32,823 nucleotides of DNA from assembly GCA_037446075.1 (NCBI GenBank), contig JBBIJH010000010.1, positions 1-32,823 of the forward strand, in the 5' to 3' direction. The notes below the pieces were generated by a model, which did not search any database, was not told the DNA's origin, and worked only from the letters and a program-made list of their open reading frames with translations. Made by a program: the position numbers and the translations under genes. Shown piece after piece: positions 15,839 through 24,186 of this stretch. How positions within the stretch are numbered: the first letter of the stretch is position 1; each line of letters starts with the position of its first letter. The stretch comes from JBBIJH01 sp037446075 (lineage in GTDB: Bacteria > Bacteroidota > Ignavibacteria > UBA10030 > JAHEZR01).

Positions 15839-17313
15839 CTTTCCTCAGCCAATCGAACCTGACGTGCAGTCCAGGCATGTTTAAGGGAAAGAAACGATAC
15901 GAAACCAAACCCGAGACAGAAGAGCATCTGGAATGGGATGGCAGCAATCTCCGAATAATACAGAGAGGACATAACACCAAAGAAACAATAGATCGCCAGA
16001 ATCAGTTCGAGAATCCACGTTGAGCTGAGCTTCCTCGGCACGTATTTCTTATTCATCCAAGCATCACTCTTTTGCTCGATGCGGTATTTTGGGGTTCGCA
16101 CAAATTCCCTCTTCTTGCCATAGAGACCCTCGATCACCGCCTTCGTGTTGTTGACGGCAAATCCCATGCTCCCTGCCATGAAGAGAGGAAAGAGAAAAAG
16201 CCTCCGTCTCCAATCGGGATACACCTCTTTCTGAGAGAACGTGTAGAAGAGAAAAGATCCAATAAAAGCGATGACAAAGATGGACATGAAGGCAAAATAC
16301 GTTTCGTATCCACCATGGTTCTTGATGTAGACGAGGGGCACATTCAGGATGCCCGCCAGCAGGATAAACGGGAAAACAATGTTGTTCGTGAGGTGAACTG
16401 TAGACTGGAGTTTGATTCGAAGTGGCAAATCGGAGGCCCAAAGCTTTGGGAGTATCTTTCGTGCCGTTTCGATGGCGCCCTTCGTCCACCGGAATTGCTG
16501 TGACTTCAAAGCGTTAATCTCCGACGGCAGCTCTGCTGGAGAGGTTACATCCCGCAAGAACTTAAATTTCCATCCGCGAAGTTGTGCGCGATAGCTCAGA
16601 TCCAGGTCCTCTGTAAGCGTATCATCGTGCCAGTTTCCAGCATCCTCGATGCACGTGCGTCGCCAGATTCCCCCCGTTCCATTGAAATTAATGAAGAAGC
16701 CCGCGCGATTCCGAACGGCCTGCTCGATCACAAAGTGACCATCGAGTGCCATGGCTTGGGCGCGGGTTAAGAGAGAGTACTCGGTATTCAAGTGTTCCCA
16801 GCGCGTTTGCACCATCCCAATTTTCGGATCCTTCAAGAAATATGGAACAGTTCGCACGAGGAAATCTTCCCTTGGAACAAAATCCGCATCGAAGATTGCG
16901 ATGAATTCTCCCTTCGCGGTCTTCAAGCCTTCACGGAGCGCCCCTGCTTTGAAACCCTGCCGATTGGCTCTGCGGATGTGCTTGATATCGTGGCCTTTCG
17001 CAACAAGGTCTTTCAGGACGTTCGCGATAACAGCCGTTGTCTCATCGCTCGAGTCATCAAGCACCTGTATTTCCAATTTATCCTTCGGGTACCGGATCGC
17101 CGTTGAGGCCCGAATCAGCCGCTCTACTACGTAGACTTCATTGTAGATGGGCAGTTGAATCGTCACGGACGGGTAGTCGGCAATCGCCAGATCCACCTCT
17201 TCTTCTTGTGGCCGACACTTGAAGTAGTAATACACCATGATGAATCCTTGAAACCCGAAGAGGAGGAGGATAAAGAGAGCGATAAAGTAGAGGATGAGTA
17301 TCATTTCTTCCAT
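15835..17313 (-). CDS. Processive-type membrane GT2 glycosyltransferase (cellulose synthase-like)
   Basis: The 492-residue protein has an N-terminal membrane helix (about 4-28), a cytosolic GT-A domain and four or so C-terminal membrane helices (about 310-330, 340-362, 375-392, 430-480). The processive GT2 motifs are all present: QLPIYNEVYVVERL, the DDSSDET nucleotide site near 91-97, DADFVP (DxD) near 143, TEDLDLSYRA (TED) near 240 and QQFRWTKG (QxxRW) near 275. There is no PilZ domain. Related enzymes in FCB bacteria are annotated as cellulose synthase or beta-mannan/glucan synthases; the product here is unknown. It follows the LptE-like gene in the miaB operon. Confidence 0.92.
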   Translation of the reverse strand: MEEMILILYFIALFILLLFGFQGFIMVYYYFKCRPQEEEVDLAIADYPSVTIQLPIYNEVYVVERLIRASTAIRYPKDKLEIQVLDDSSDETTAVIANVLKDLVAKGHDIKHIRRANRQGFKAGALREGLKTAKGEFIAIFDADFVPREDFLVRTVPYFLKDPKIGMVQTRWEHLNTEYSLLTRAQAMALDGHFVIEQAVRNRAGFFINFNGTGGIWRRTCIEDAGNWHDDTLTEDLDLSYRAQLRGWKFKFLRDVTSPAELPSEINALKSQQFRWTKGAIETARKILPKLWASDLPLRIKLQSTVHLTNNIVFPFILLAGILNVPLVYIKNHGGYETYFAFMSIFVIAFIGSFLFYTFSQKEVYPDWRRRLFLFPLFMAGSMGFAVNNTKAVIEGLYGKKREFVRTPKYRIEQKSDAWMNKKYVPRKLSSTWILELILAIYCFFGVMSSLYYSEIAAIPFQMLFCLGFGFVSFLSLKHAWTARQVRLAEER

Positions 17314-17361
17314 AGAAAGTGTTCCGGTTTCATGTGAGAGAATGCTGCAACTCGGGCTGTC

Positions 17362-17880
17362 TTACCAGCCGGAGACTGTTTCGATGAGAATATCTTCCGC
17401 CAACTTATTAATTGCCTGTTGAATTCCCTCCGCCCGTGCCGAAAGCCCGCCCGTGTACTCATAGTCTCCCCAGTTGGACATCACCTTTTCCCAGAGCTTC
17501 CGCCTCATTTTCACATCCGTGTAGGTGACTTTCACTTCGATCGTGATGCGCCACTTGCGAACCTGCTCACCGCCACCGACCACCGAAGGCTCGGGCTTTA
17601 CACCCGTGATCACGCCTTCAAGGATTGAATCCGCGTTGTTCCGATCCGTCACCTGCAATGTATTGTCACTCGTGAACCGAGCGATCACGCTGTTCGTGAA
17701 GTTCTCCCTTAGCCCCGCTTCGCCGAAGCCGCTTTGATCATCAAAAATCGGAACCGCGATCGTCCTGATATGCGAAGGGACGGATGATCCACGGAACGAA
17801 TACATGCATCCCATACTGAGGATGCCAACTAGGAAGGGAACTGTCCAAGTTGAGGCGAAGCGGAGTGGAGACCGCAGCAA
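17362..17880 (-). CDS. lptE: LptE-like LPS-assembly lipoprotein
   Basis: From TTG 17880 the protein has 172 residues with a signal sequence ending in a lipobox (LSMGC, C25), so it is a lipoprotein. The mature part starts YSFRGSSVPSHIRTIAVPIF and has FTNSVIARFTSDNTLQVT and LEGVITGVKPEP, matching the LptE/RlpB-type family that plugs the LptD barrel and helps place lipopolysaccharide in the outer leaflet. The start is uncertain: the only strong ribosome-binding site, AAAGGAG at 17908-17914, is six bases before an in-frame ATT at 17901, 21 bases upstream of the TTG. It follows the sigma-54 activator gene directly. Confidence 0.85.
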   Translation of the reverse strand: MLRSPLRFASTWTVPFLVGILSMGCMYSFRGSSVPSHIRTIAVPIFDDQSGFGEAGLRENFTNSVIARFTSDNTLQVTDRNNADSILEGVITGVKPEPSVVGGGEQVRKWRITIEVKVTYTDVKMRRKLWEKVMSNWGDYEYTGGLSARAEGIQQAINKLAEDILIETVSGW

Positions 17881-17918
17881 CAGCTGGTGTAGGGAAAGAA
17901 TAGTTAACTCCTTTATCT

Positions 17919-19082
17919 TTATTTCTGAAGTCCATATTCTTTGATTTTTCGATAGAGCGTGCGTTCGCTGATCCGAAGCGCCTTTGCCGCAAGGCGCCGA
18001 TTCCCGTTGAACTTCTCTAACGCACTAATGATCAACTTCCGCTCCATCTCGTCGAGTGCCAGAGATTCCTCCGCTTCCCGCACGCTTGCCCCATAGATTG
18101 CACCTGGCTCCGCTCCAAGCACACTATACTCTGGACTCGTCGAAAGCGGCGGCCGGCTCAGGAACTGGTGTGCAAGAAGATTCCTTACTTCAATGATGTC
18201 CTTCTTCAGATCCACGAGCGCCCGAAGGATCAGTTCTCGCTCTGCTTGTTCCGCTGTTCGGCTGAGAAATACAGGTAGTTTCCTCTCCTCGTGGTTTTCC
18301 CCGTAACCTTTCAAGTACTTGCGTACATCGGCTGGCTCAAGCCGTTTCCCCTTTTCGATGACGAGCATGCTTTCGACGACGTTTTTCAACTCGCGAACGT
18401 TTCCAGGCCAATCGTAGTTCAGGAGGATCTGCGTGGCCTCTTGCGTGATACCCCCAAAGGTTAGACCGTTCCTCTCACAGAAATCCCGCGCAAACGCATC
18501 AAACAGAACGGGAATATCCTCCCTGCGGTCCCGCAGGGGCGGAACGCGGATGTTCACAGAGCGCAGGCGATAGTAAAGATCCTCACGGAAATTTTTGTTC
18601 CTCACCTCTTGCTCCAGATCTTTGTTCGTCGCCGCAATGATGCGCACATCCACTCTTCTTCCCACGGATGCGCCTACGCGCATGAATTCCCCATTTTCCA
18701 GCACGCGGAGGAATCTTACCTGAGTTGCGAGCGGAAGCTCTCCAATTTCATCGAGGAAGATCGACCCACCGTCGGCAATCTCAAAATATCCTTTCCGCAT
18801 CTCCGTTGCACCGGTAAACGCACCTTTCTCGTGCCCGAAAAGCTCGCTCTCCATGATGCCTTCAGGAATCGCTCCACAGTTCACCGTCACAAGCATCTTA
18901 TGCGCGCGAGGACTCGCGGCGTGGATCGCTCTGGCAATCAGTTCTTTCCCTGTTCCACTCTCGCCGCTGATCAGCACGGTGATGTCCGTCGGTGCTACCT
19001 GGAGCACTACGTCGATGATCTCCTTGATCTCGATGGAGTTGCCGATGATTCCCATCCGCTGCTGGAATTCTTGCCTATCCAT
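17919..19082 (-). CDS. Sigma-54 activator without receiver domain (PspF-like layout)
   Basis: From ATG 19082 the protein has 387 residues. The AAA+ domain starts almost at once: Walker A GESGTGKE at 40-47, the sigma-54 contact loop GAFTGA at 87-92, Walker B GSIFLDEIGELP at 106-117 and the arginine-finger region FREDLYYRLRSVNIRVPPLRD. A linker (about 265-340) leads to a C-terminal Fis-type helix-turn-helix (NRRLAAKALRISERTLYRKI). There is no phosphorylation domain, so control must come from another partner or ligand. AGAGGAGAAG just before ATG 19082 fixes the start; the open frame continues to 19232 but would overlap the SPOR gene by more than 100 bases. Confidence 0.95.
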   Translation of the reverse strand: MDRQEFQQRMGIIGNSIEIKEIIDVVLQVAPTDITVLISGESGTGKELIARAIHAASPRAHKMLVTVNCGAIPEGIMESELFGHEKGAFTGATEMRKGYFEIADGGSIFLDEIGELPLATQVRFLRVLENGEFMRVGASVGRRVDVRIIAATNKDLEQEVRNKNFREDLYYRLRSVNIRVPPLRDRREDIPVLFDAFARDFCERNGLTFGGITQEATQILLNYDWPGNVRELKNVVESMLVIEKGKRLEPADVRKYLKGYGENHEERKLPVFLSRTAEQAERELILRALVDLKKDIIEVRNLLAHQFLSRPPLSTSPEYSVLGAEPGAIYGASVREAEESLALDEMERKLIISALEKFNGNRRLAAKALRISERTLYRKIKEYGLQK

Positions 19083-19113
19083 CTTCTCCTCTGCGTTACT
19101 TTCTTCCCATCCT

Positions 19114-19806
19114 CTAACGTTCGACAATGATCGGGTCAATTTTGTATTGTGCTCTGATCTCGTTACTAAACTTTTGTGCAGCCTCACGAGTCTTGAAAAT
19201 CCCCACCCACACCAGGTAATAACTCTTACCACCGCGGACTCTGGTCAAAATTTCGACGGGGTGCTTAATGTCCTGCAGATACTTTTTCTGCTTGTTTGCG
19301 TTCTCTGCTGTGGAGAATGCACCCACCTGAACTGCATACGTTACCTCATTCGAACTTGTCCCGCCCCGAACCTTCGCTGTTTCCTCTCCTGCCCCTGAAG
19401 CTCCTGGAGTAAGGACATGCCGAACGTATGGTGAATTGGGATATCCATTCTTCAACTGCTGATATTTCTGTTCGGCGCTTTTGTAGAGACCTAAGGAGTA
19501 GTAATATTGATAGATCTTATAAAGTGCGTCGTCTGCCCATGCGCTCTCAGGGAAGTTATCAACAACGCTCTGAAAGATCTTCACCGCTTCTGTGCCGTCG
19601 CTCGTGAGTACTCCCTGCAGGTACAGAACCCCGGGTTCGTTCTGATATCTTGTAAGCAGAGAAGGGAGTTCGGCTTTCACCATATCAGCTCGGCCGTTCT
19701 TGATCCATTCCAGGCGCTTCTCAATCGCTGTGTCAGCCAAACCTTGTGCTCTCACTGACAGAAAGGGCACCAGCAAGGTCACGGTCAGACAAATTGCAAT
19801 GCGCAT
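19114..19806 (-). CDS. Secreted TPR/SPOR-domain protein
   Basis: From ATG 19806 the protein has 230 residues. It has a signal peptide (RIAICLTVTLLVPFLSVRAQ), a middle part resembling outer-membrane-lipoprotein or YbgF-type helical repeats (EAVKIFQSVVDNFPESAWAD, then ALYKIYQYYYSLGLYKSAEQ), and a C-terminal SPOR domain (about 155-230: YAVQVGAFSTAENANKQ, YYLVWVGIFKTREAAQKF). SPOR domains bind denuded peptidoglycan at division sites. GGAG six bases before ATG 19806 supports this start; TTG 19827 is the alternative. It lies between miaB and the sigma-54 activator. Confidence 0.92.
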   Translation of the reverse strand: MRIAICLTVTLLVPFLSVRAQGLADTAIEKRLEWIKNGRADMVKAELPSLLTRYQNEPGVLYLQGVLTSDGTEAVKIFQSVVDNFPESAWADDALYKIYQYYYSLGLYKSAEQKYQQLKNGYPNSPYVRHVLTPGASGAGEETAKVRGGTSSNEVTYAVQVGAFSTAENANKQKKYLQDIKHPVEILTRVRGGKSYYLVWVGIFKTREAAQKFSNEIRAQYKIDPIIVER

Positions 19807-19863
19807 CGGTGCTCCGGTTAACTTCAATTCCCTTATTCCTTGAATTACAAAAGGTAGAAACTG

Positions 19864-21180
19864 TCAGACTTCCGGACCGGTTACCTCGACGGGTTCGCCA
19901 AATAACGTGGCAGAGTTTGCGCGCGTAATCTTCACCTTAATATAATCGCCAACCTTGTAATTCCCGCGGGGAAAGACCGCTACCTTGTTTGTATCCGTTC
20001 TCCCCGTCCACTCCTCTCTTGATCTTTTGCTCTCACCTTCAACAAGAACCTCAAGACTTAGGCCGACCAAGCGCTGGTTGTTCTCGTTGGAGATTCGCTG
20101 CTGCAGTTCGATAATCTCGTTCAATCGCCGTACCTTTACCTGCTCGGGAACATCGTCACCCATCTTGTAGGCTGGAGTGCCTTCACGTGGCGAATATTTG
20201 AACATGAAGGCGCCATCGTAGCGTACTTCTTCAAGAAGATCCAATGTCATCCGATGGTCCACCTCTGTCTCCGTTGGAAAACCGGCGATGATGTCCGTTG
20301 AGAGGCTTACTCCGGGGATAGTGTCTCTGATTTTCTTCACTAGAGTCAGGTAATGGCGCCGGTCGTACGTTCTGTTCATTAGCTGCAAGATTCTGTCTGA
20401 ACCCGATTGGACCGGGAGATGGATATAATTGCAGATATTCTCATGGAGAGCGACCGTCGTAATTAGCTTCTCTGACATATCCTTGGGGTGAGAGGTCGTG
20501 AAGCGTATCCGCATTCTTCGGTCTACTGCCGCCACTTCCCTGAGTAGATCGGCAAAGTCGTTCGCACCGTCGCGGTAGGAATTGACGTTCTGGCCCAAGA
20601 GGGTAACCTCCTTGAACCCCCAGCTAGAGAGTTGCTCCGTCTCTCGAACGATGCTCGCAAGCGTTCTGCTTCGCTCGCGTCCCCTTGTGAAGGGAACGAC
20701 ACAGAACGTGCAGAATTTATCACAACCCCGCATCACCGAAACCCACGCACTGATTCCATCCGTTCGCAACGGGATGATGTCGTCATAATTCTCGACTCTG
20801 GATAGCTTGACTGCAATCCCTTTCGTCCCGTTGGCGGCACGTTCGACGAGGTCGGGAAGTTTCCGGTACTCATCCGGGCCTACCACGACATCGACAATCC
20901 TATGCTCCTCCACCAGTTTTGCGCGTAGCCGCTCGGCCATACACCCGAGCACACCGATAACCACTCCGGGCCTTCTCTCCTTGAACCGCTTGAAGTGCCC
21001 CAATCGTCCGAGAACTCGCTGCTCGGCGTTCTCGCGGACACTGCAAGTGTTCAGCAGGATGACATCCGCTCGAGACAAATCGTCGGTGAGGCGGTAGCCC
21101 CGATCGTACATGATGCTCAGCACGACCTCGGAGTCAGCCACGTTCATCTGGCAGCCATACGTTTCAATGTAGAGGTGCAT
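19864..21180 (-). CDS. miaB: tRNA-2-methylthio-N6-dimethylallyladenosine synthase
   Basis: The 438-residue radical-SAM enzyme methylthiolates i6A37 of tRNAs that read UNN codons. It has the N-terminal UPF0004 domain with three conserved cysteines (C10, C46, C80) for the auxiliary 4Fe-4S cluster, the radical-SAM CxxxCxxC at C153, C157 and C160 (CDKFCTFC), LLGQNVNSY, HLPVQSGSD, the STDIIAGFPTET block, and a C-terminal TRAM domain (about 370-435). ATG 21180 has GGAG eight bases upstream and gives the usual start HLYIETYGCQMN; TTG 21204 is rejected. It is first in the six-gene minus-strand operon. Confidence 0.97.
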   Translation of the reverse strand: MHLYIETYGCQMNVADSEVVLSIMYDRGYRLTDDLSRADVILLNTCSVRENAEQRVLGRLGHFKRFKERRPGVVIGVLGCMAERLRAKLVEEHRIVDVVVGPDEYRKLPDLVERAANGTKGIAVKLSRVENYDDIIPLRTDGISAWVSVMRGCDKFCTFCVVPFTRGRERSRTLASIVRETEQLSSWGFKEVTLLGQNVNSYRDGANDFADLLREVAAVDRRMRIRFTTSHPKDMSEKLITTVALHENICNYIHLPVQSGSDRILQLMNRTYDRRHYLTLVKKIRDTIPGVSLSTDIIAGFPTETEVDHRMTLDLLEEVRYDGAFMFKYSPREGTPAYKMGDDVPEQVKVRRLNEIIELQQRISNENNQRLVGLSLEVLVEGESKRSREEWTGRTDTNKVAVFPRGNYKVGDYIKVKITRANSATLFGEPVEVTGPEV

Positions 21181-21215
21181 TCGGTTTCTCCGGTACAGAG
21201 GCAAGTCGGCGTAAA

Positions 21216-21244
21216 AATATAATCAAATCCTGACAGTTAGTCAA
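21216..21244 (-). promoter_or_regulatory. Promoter of the miaB operon
   Basis: On the minus strand TTGACT (21239-21244) is followed after exactly 17 bases by TATATT (21216-21221), about 36 bases before the miaB ATG. Both hexamers are five of six to the sigma-70 consensus. Confidence 0.65.
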
Positions 21245-21330
21245 GGTCTGTTTCGACATTAATGAATCTTAATCTTATGATTTAAGCCATCTTCTTGAGG
21301 CTTCTGAGGAAGCTTTGCCAATTCGTCACA

Positions 21331-21352
21331 TATGCCGGTCTCAACCGGTATA
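21331..21352. repeat. Inverted repeat (hairpin)
   Basis: TATGCCGGT and ACCGGTATA flank a four-base CTCA loop, giving a nine-pair stem with one G-T pair. No T-tract follows on either strand, so it is more likely an operator or RNA structure than a terminator. Confidence 0.55.
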
Positions 21353-21716
21353 ACCACCTGTACACTATTCCTAGGCTTTGTCCCGTCGCGTAAGAAGGAT
21401 TCCATCAATCTCATTTCAGGTCATGTGACATCTAGCGTTTCGGCGTCGCGAGGTTAAAGCCACCCTACGGGGCTCTCATAAAGCAAGACGATGACAAATT
21501 TGTCGACTCGTTGGCCGCAAGGGTTTCCCTCTACCAGCGACTCTGCCCTCTGACATGTAGTGCCTTATCCGAAGTGTACGAGAGCTACCAAAATCGCCGA
21601 CAGTGGAATCTGCAATGCCTGTCAGGTACCGAAATTGCGGTCACTGCGTTGGAGAAGTTCAGCAGGTGGGTTGAGATTTCGGTCCCCTTTTTTCCTGCAA
21701 CAATTAAAAGCTATGA

Positions 21717-21734
21717 TGTACGAGACTCCGTACA
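21717..21734. repeat. Inverted repeat (hairpin)
   Basis: TGTACG (21717-21722) and CGTACA (21729-21734) are perfect inverted copies around a six-base loop, with a T-rich stretch starting eight bases further on. Confidence 0.4.
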
Positions 21735-21951
21735 GCGGGACTTTTCATCCATTTTCTTTTTGGACAAGTCAAAAGAAAATGGGCACCAAGGGGGCAACGA
21801 GTCAAGCTTTCCTCGTCTGTTTGAAACGACGCTGTACCAGGATTGGGCACAGATGAAGGAATAGCGGGTAGTTCGCTGATCTAAACTCAGAAGAGTCACC
21901 TTCCACGGTTACGGAAGAACTGGAAGAGCAAAAGGTCTCGCGCAGCCCGCT

Positions 21952-21970
21952 CAGCATTTCGGAAATGCTG
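21952..21970. repeat. Perfect 9-1-9 palindrome downstream of anmK
   Basis: CAGCATTTC (21952-21960) and GAAATGCTG (21962-21970) are perfect inverted copies around one base, about 80 bases after the anmK stop. It could be a protein-binding site or the stem of a transcript end; there is no adjacent T-tract. Confidence 0.6.
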
Positions 21971-22052
21971 CTCCGACTTTTTCCGACATCGCGGCGGCGA
22001 AAAACGTGATTGCGAGTGTTATCAATGTGGTCTTGAGAGAGGGCAATGTAAA

Positions 22053-23231
22053 TCACAGACAGATTTTTCCAAGTATGGTTGCCTTTTTCGCTCCCGTAAC
22101 CAAGGGGAGATTGCCTGGGTTGCCAGCAATGGTCTCATTGGCCAAGATTGCAAAACAAAGAGCTTCTTTCGCGTCTTCAGATACCCCGTACTCACCTACC
22201 TTTCTGACCGGAATGGGGTCAAAGTACTCCTGAAGTAGTCGCATTAGAGTTCTATTGTGTGCACCGCCACCGCTCACGATTAGTTCGTCTAACTTCACTT
22301 TTTTCTCGACGAATCTCCTGTAGGCTTCGTGCACACAGAACGGAGTGAACTCTGTCGCCGTAGCCACGAGATCTTCCCTTCTCATTCCAGAGCCGAGTTT
22401 CAGTAATCGCCTGAGAAACTCTTTACCAAACTCCTCGCGCCCGGTTGACTTTGGGGGTTTCCTTCTCAAAAATGGATGTTCGGCCAATTTCCATAATATC
22501 TTCTCTGATCCCTTCCCGTGCGATGCAGTTCTACCGCTCTCATCGTAGGGTTGGCGGTAAAATTGCTTCATCAGGGCATCCACAACCATGTTCCCAGGTC
22601 CTGTGTCAAACGCCCACACCTCTTTGATTGAGCATCGCTTTGGGAGAACGGTGATGTTCGCGATCCCTCCGATGTTCAAGAGCCCACGATTCTTCTTTAC
22701 CGAACGAAACACGAGGAAGTCCATGTATGGGACCAGCGGAGCTCCCTCTCCACCAAGCGCAATGTCCCCAACGCGAAAATCGCCCACTGTGGGGACACTC
22801 GTACGTTTCGCAATCACAGAAGGGTCACCGATCTGGAGCGTTGCCCGTATGGTTTTCCCTCCGATCCTTGCGGGATGTGGAAGATGCTGTATTGTTTGTC
22901 CGTGCGAACCAATAAGGTCGATTTGAGAAAGCAGATGCCCTCCGGCCTTCGCGACTAAGGCGGCTGCTTCAGCAAAAAGTTCGCCCAGGAGGATATTCAA
23001 TCGGCAGATCTCAACAACAGAGCTTGATTCAGGGGTGGAATTCTTAAGAATCAACCGACGAACGGTCCTCGGATAGGGCTGGGTGATGAACGCAAGCTGT
23101 TTGAATTTCGTGCGAACTCCATTCCCTTGGATGCGTACTAATACCGCATCGATTCCATCCACCGATGTCCCCGAGATAAGCCCAATTACGAGTCTCTCTT
23201 TTTTTGCTTGCAGACGAGCGAGCACATTCAT
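22053..23231 (-). CDS. anmK: Anhydro-N-acetylmuramic acid kinase
   Basis: The 392-residue enzyme opens and phosphorylates 1,6-anhydroMurNAc from recycled peptidoglycan, giving MurNAc 6-phosphate. It has the ATP-site glycine loop GLISGTSVDGID at 17-28, the substrate and catalytic blocks GSHGQTIQHLPH, LQIGDPSVIAKRT, VGDFRVGDIALGGEGAPL, LNIGGIANIT and FDTGPGNMVVDAL, and the C-terminal LIVSGGGAHNRTLM. Length and motifs fit the family. GGAG lies eight bases before ATG 23231. The other recycling genes are not in the window. It is divergent from nfo, whose promoter overlaps its start. Confidence 0.95.
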   Translation of the reverse strand: MNVLARLQAKKERLVIGLISGTSVDGIDAVLVRIQGNGVRTKFKQLAFITQPYPRTVRRLILKNSTPESSSVVEICRLNILLGELFAEAAALVAKAGGHLLSQIDLIGSHGQTIQHLPHPARIGGKTIRATLQIGDPSVIAKRTSVPTVGDFRVGDIALGGEGAPLVPYMDFLVFRSVKKNRGLLNIGGIANITVLPKRCSIKEVWAFDTGPGNMVVDALMKQFYRQPYDESGRTASHGKGSEKILWKLAEHPFLRRKPPKSTGREEFGKEFLRRLLKLGSGMRREDLVATATEFTPFCVHEAYRRFVEKKVKLDELIVSGGGAHNRTLMRLLQEYFDPIPVRKVGEYGVSEDAKEALCFAILANETIAGNPGNLPLVTGAKKATILGKICL

Positions 23232-23236
23232 ATATT
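23208..23236 (+). promoter_or_regulatory. Probable promoter of nfo
   Basis: TTGCAG (23208-23213), 17 bases, then TATATT (23231-23236), about 58 bases before GTG 23294. It overlaps the first codons of the divergent anmK, so transcription of the two could interfere. Confidence 0.5.
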
Positions 23237-23293
23237 GCTCCGTCAGTTGCCGTTCATTTTCTCTTTAACACCTGTGAGAATCTACCTCCATTC

Positions 23294-24166
23294 GTGAGCA
23301 TCCGTGCACTTATCGGAGCACACATGTCGATTGCAGGCGGCGTCCACACCGCACTGGAGCGGGGAATGAGCATTGGGTGCTCGACCATTCAGCTCTTCAG
23401 TAAGAATAACGCACGGTGGTACGCGCGACCGCTATCCGAGGAGGAGATCGCAAAGTTTAAATCTCTGGAACGGAAGTCGAAGATCCGACCCATCGTAACT
23501 CATAGTTCTTATCTCATTAACCTCTGTGCGAAAGACGGCGTCACCTTGAAGAAATCTCAGCACGCTTTCAAGGAAGAGCTGACTCGTTGCGAACGCTTGG
23601 GCATCCCTTACTTTGTGTTCCATCCCGGCTCTCACATCGGCCGCGGCGAAAGAGAGGGAATCATGCGAATTGCCGATTCTCTGAATCTTATCCATGAACA
23701 GACCGCCGAGTATGGAGTGCGAAGCGTCCTCGAGCTGACCGCCGGGCAGGGAACTGCTGTCGGTTACCGTCTTGAGCACCTTCGGGAAATTATTGATGGG
23801 GTGGAGAGGCAGGATCGGATGGGAGTTTGCCTTGACACCTGTCACCTGTTTGCTGCCGGATACGACATCAGCACGGAGCGCGCGTACGAGAGCGTCTTCG
23901 AGGAATTCGACAAGATCGTTGGGCTAGACAGGTTAGTTCTCTTTCATGTAAATGACTCGAAGCGAGAGCTTGGCTCACACGTCGACCGGCATGAGCACAT
24001 TGGAAAGGGGAGAATTGGCAATCTTGCGTTCAGACTTCTCATGAACGACCCCCGCTTTGCCGCGATCCCTAAAATCCTTGAGACACCGAAAAGCCCGGAT
24101 ATGCATGAAGATGTGATGAATATGAGGAAGCTGAGGAGCTTCCTTCACCAAGAACACACGGAGTAA
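23294..24166 (+). CDS. nfo: Endonuclease IV (AP endonuclease)
   Basis: The 290-residue enzyme cuts DNA at abasic sites in base excision repair using three zinc ions. The AP2Ec signatures are complete: LIGAHMSIAGGV, FSKNNARWY, THSSYLINL, FVFHPGSHIG, LELTAGQGTAVGY, VCLDTCHLFAAGYD and FHVNDSKRELGSHVDRHEHIGKG, which hold the His, Glu and Asp metal ligands. The open frame reaches back to 23204, but that would overlap anmK; GTG 23294 gives the normal start just before LIGAHMSIAGG. It is tail to tail with dnaB, 20 bases apart. The family-4 uracil glycosylase two genes away makes substrates for this enzyme. Confidence 0.95.
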   Translation: MSIRALIGAHMSIAGGVHTALERGMSIGCSTIQLFSKNNARWYARPLSEEEIAKFKSLERKSKIRPIVTHSSYLINLCAKDGVTLKKSQHAFKEELTRCERLGIPYFVFHPGSHIGRGEREGIMRIADSLNLIHEQTAEYGVRSVLELTAGQGTAVGYRLEHLREIIDGVERQDRMGVCLDTCHLFAAGYDISTERAYESVFEEFDKIVGLDRLVLFHVNDSKRELGSHVDRHEHIGKGRIGNLAFRLLMNDPRFAAIPKILETPKSPDMHEDVMNMRKLRSFLHQEHTE

Positions 24167-24186
24167 GCAATAACGTCCTCTTGTCT

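Larger units (their letters stand above)
21245..22052. other. Long intergenic region without a convincing gene
   Basis: About 800 bases lie between the miaB promoter and the end of anmK. The longest open frame (21511-21864, 117 codons) starts without a ribosome-binding site, and an overlapping frame of similar length (21560-21856) exists, so neither looks real. The region holds several inverted repeats: 21331-21352, 21493-21504, 21717-21734 and 21952-21970. The stretch around 21750-21850 looks like the kind of dispersed non-coding remnant seen in multiple copies in some bacterial genomes, but this cannot be confirmed from one window. Confidence 0.5.

Noticed and set aside
18609..19130. Plus-strand open frame of 173 codons
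   Set aside because: It is opposite the sigma-54 activator, whose Walker and GAFTGA motifs are clear.
19083..19232. N-terminal extension of the sigma-54 activator
   Set aside because: It overlaps the end of the SPOR gene by more than 100 bases, and a strong ribosome-binding site precedes ATG 19082.
21511..21864. Open frame of 117 codons in the long intergenic region
   Set aside because: There is no ribosome-binding site, it overlaps another frame of similar length, and it has no recognisable domain.
23204..23293. N-terminal extension of endonuclease IV
   Set aside because: It overlaps the start of the divergent anmK gene and precedes the conserved family start; GTG 23294 fits better.
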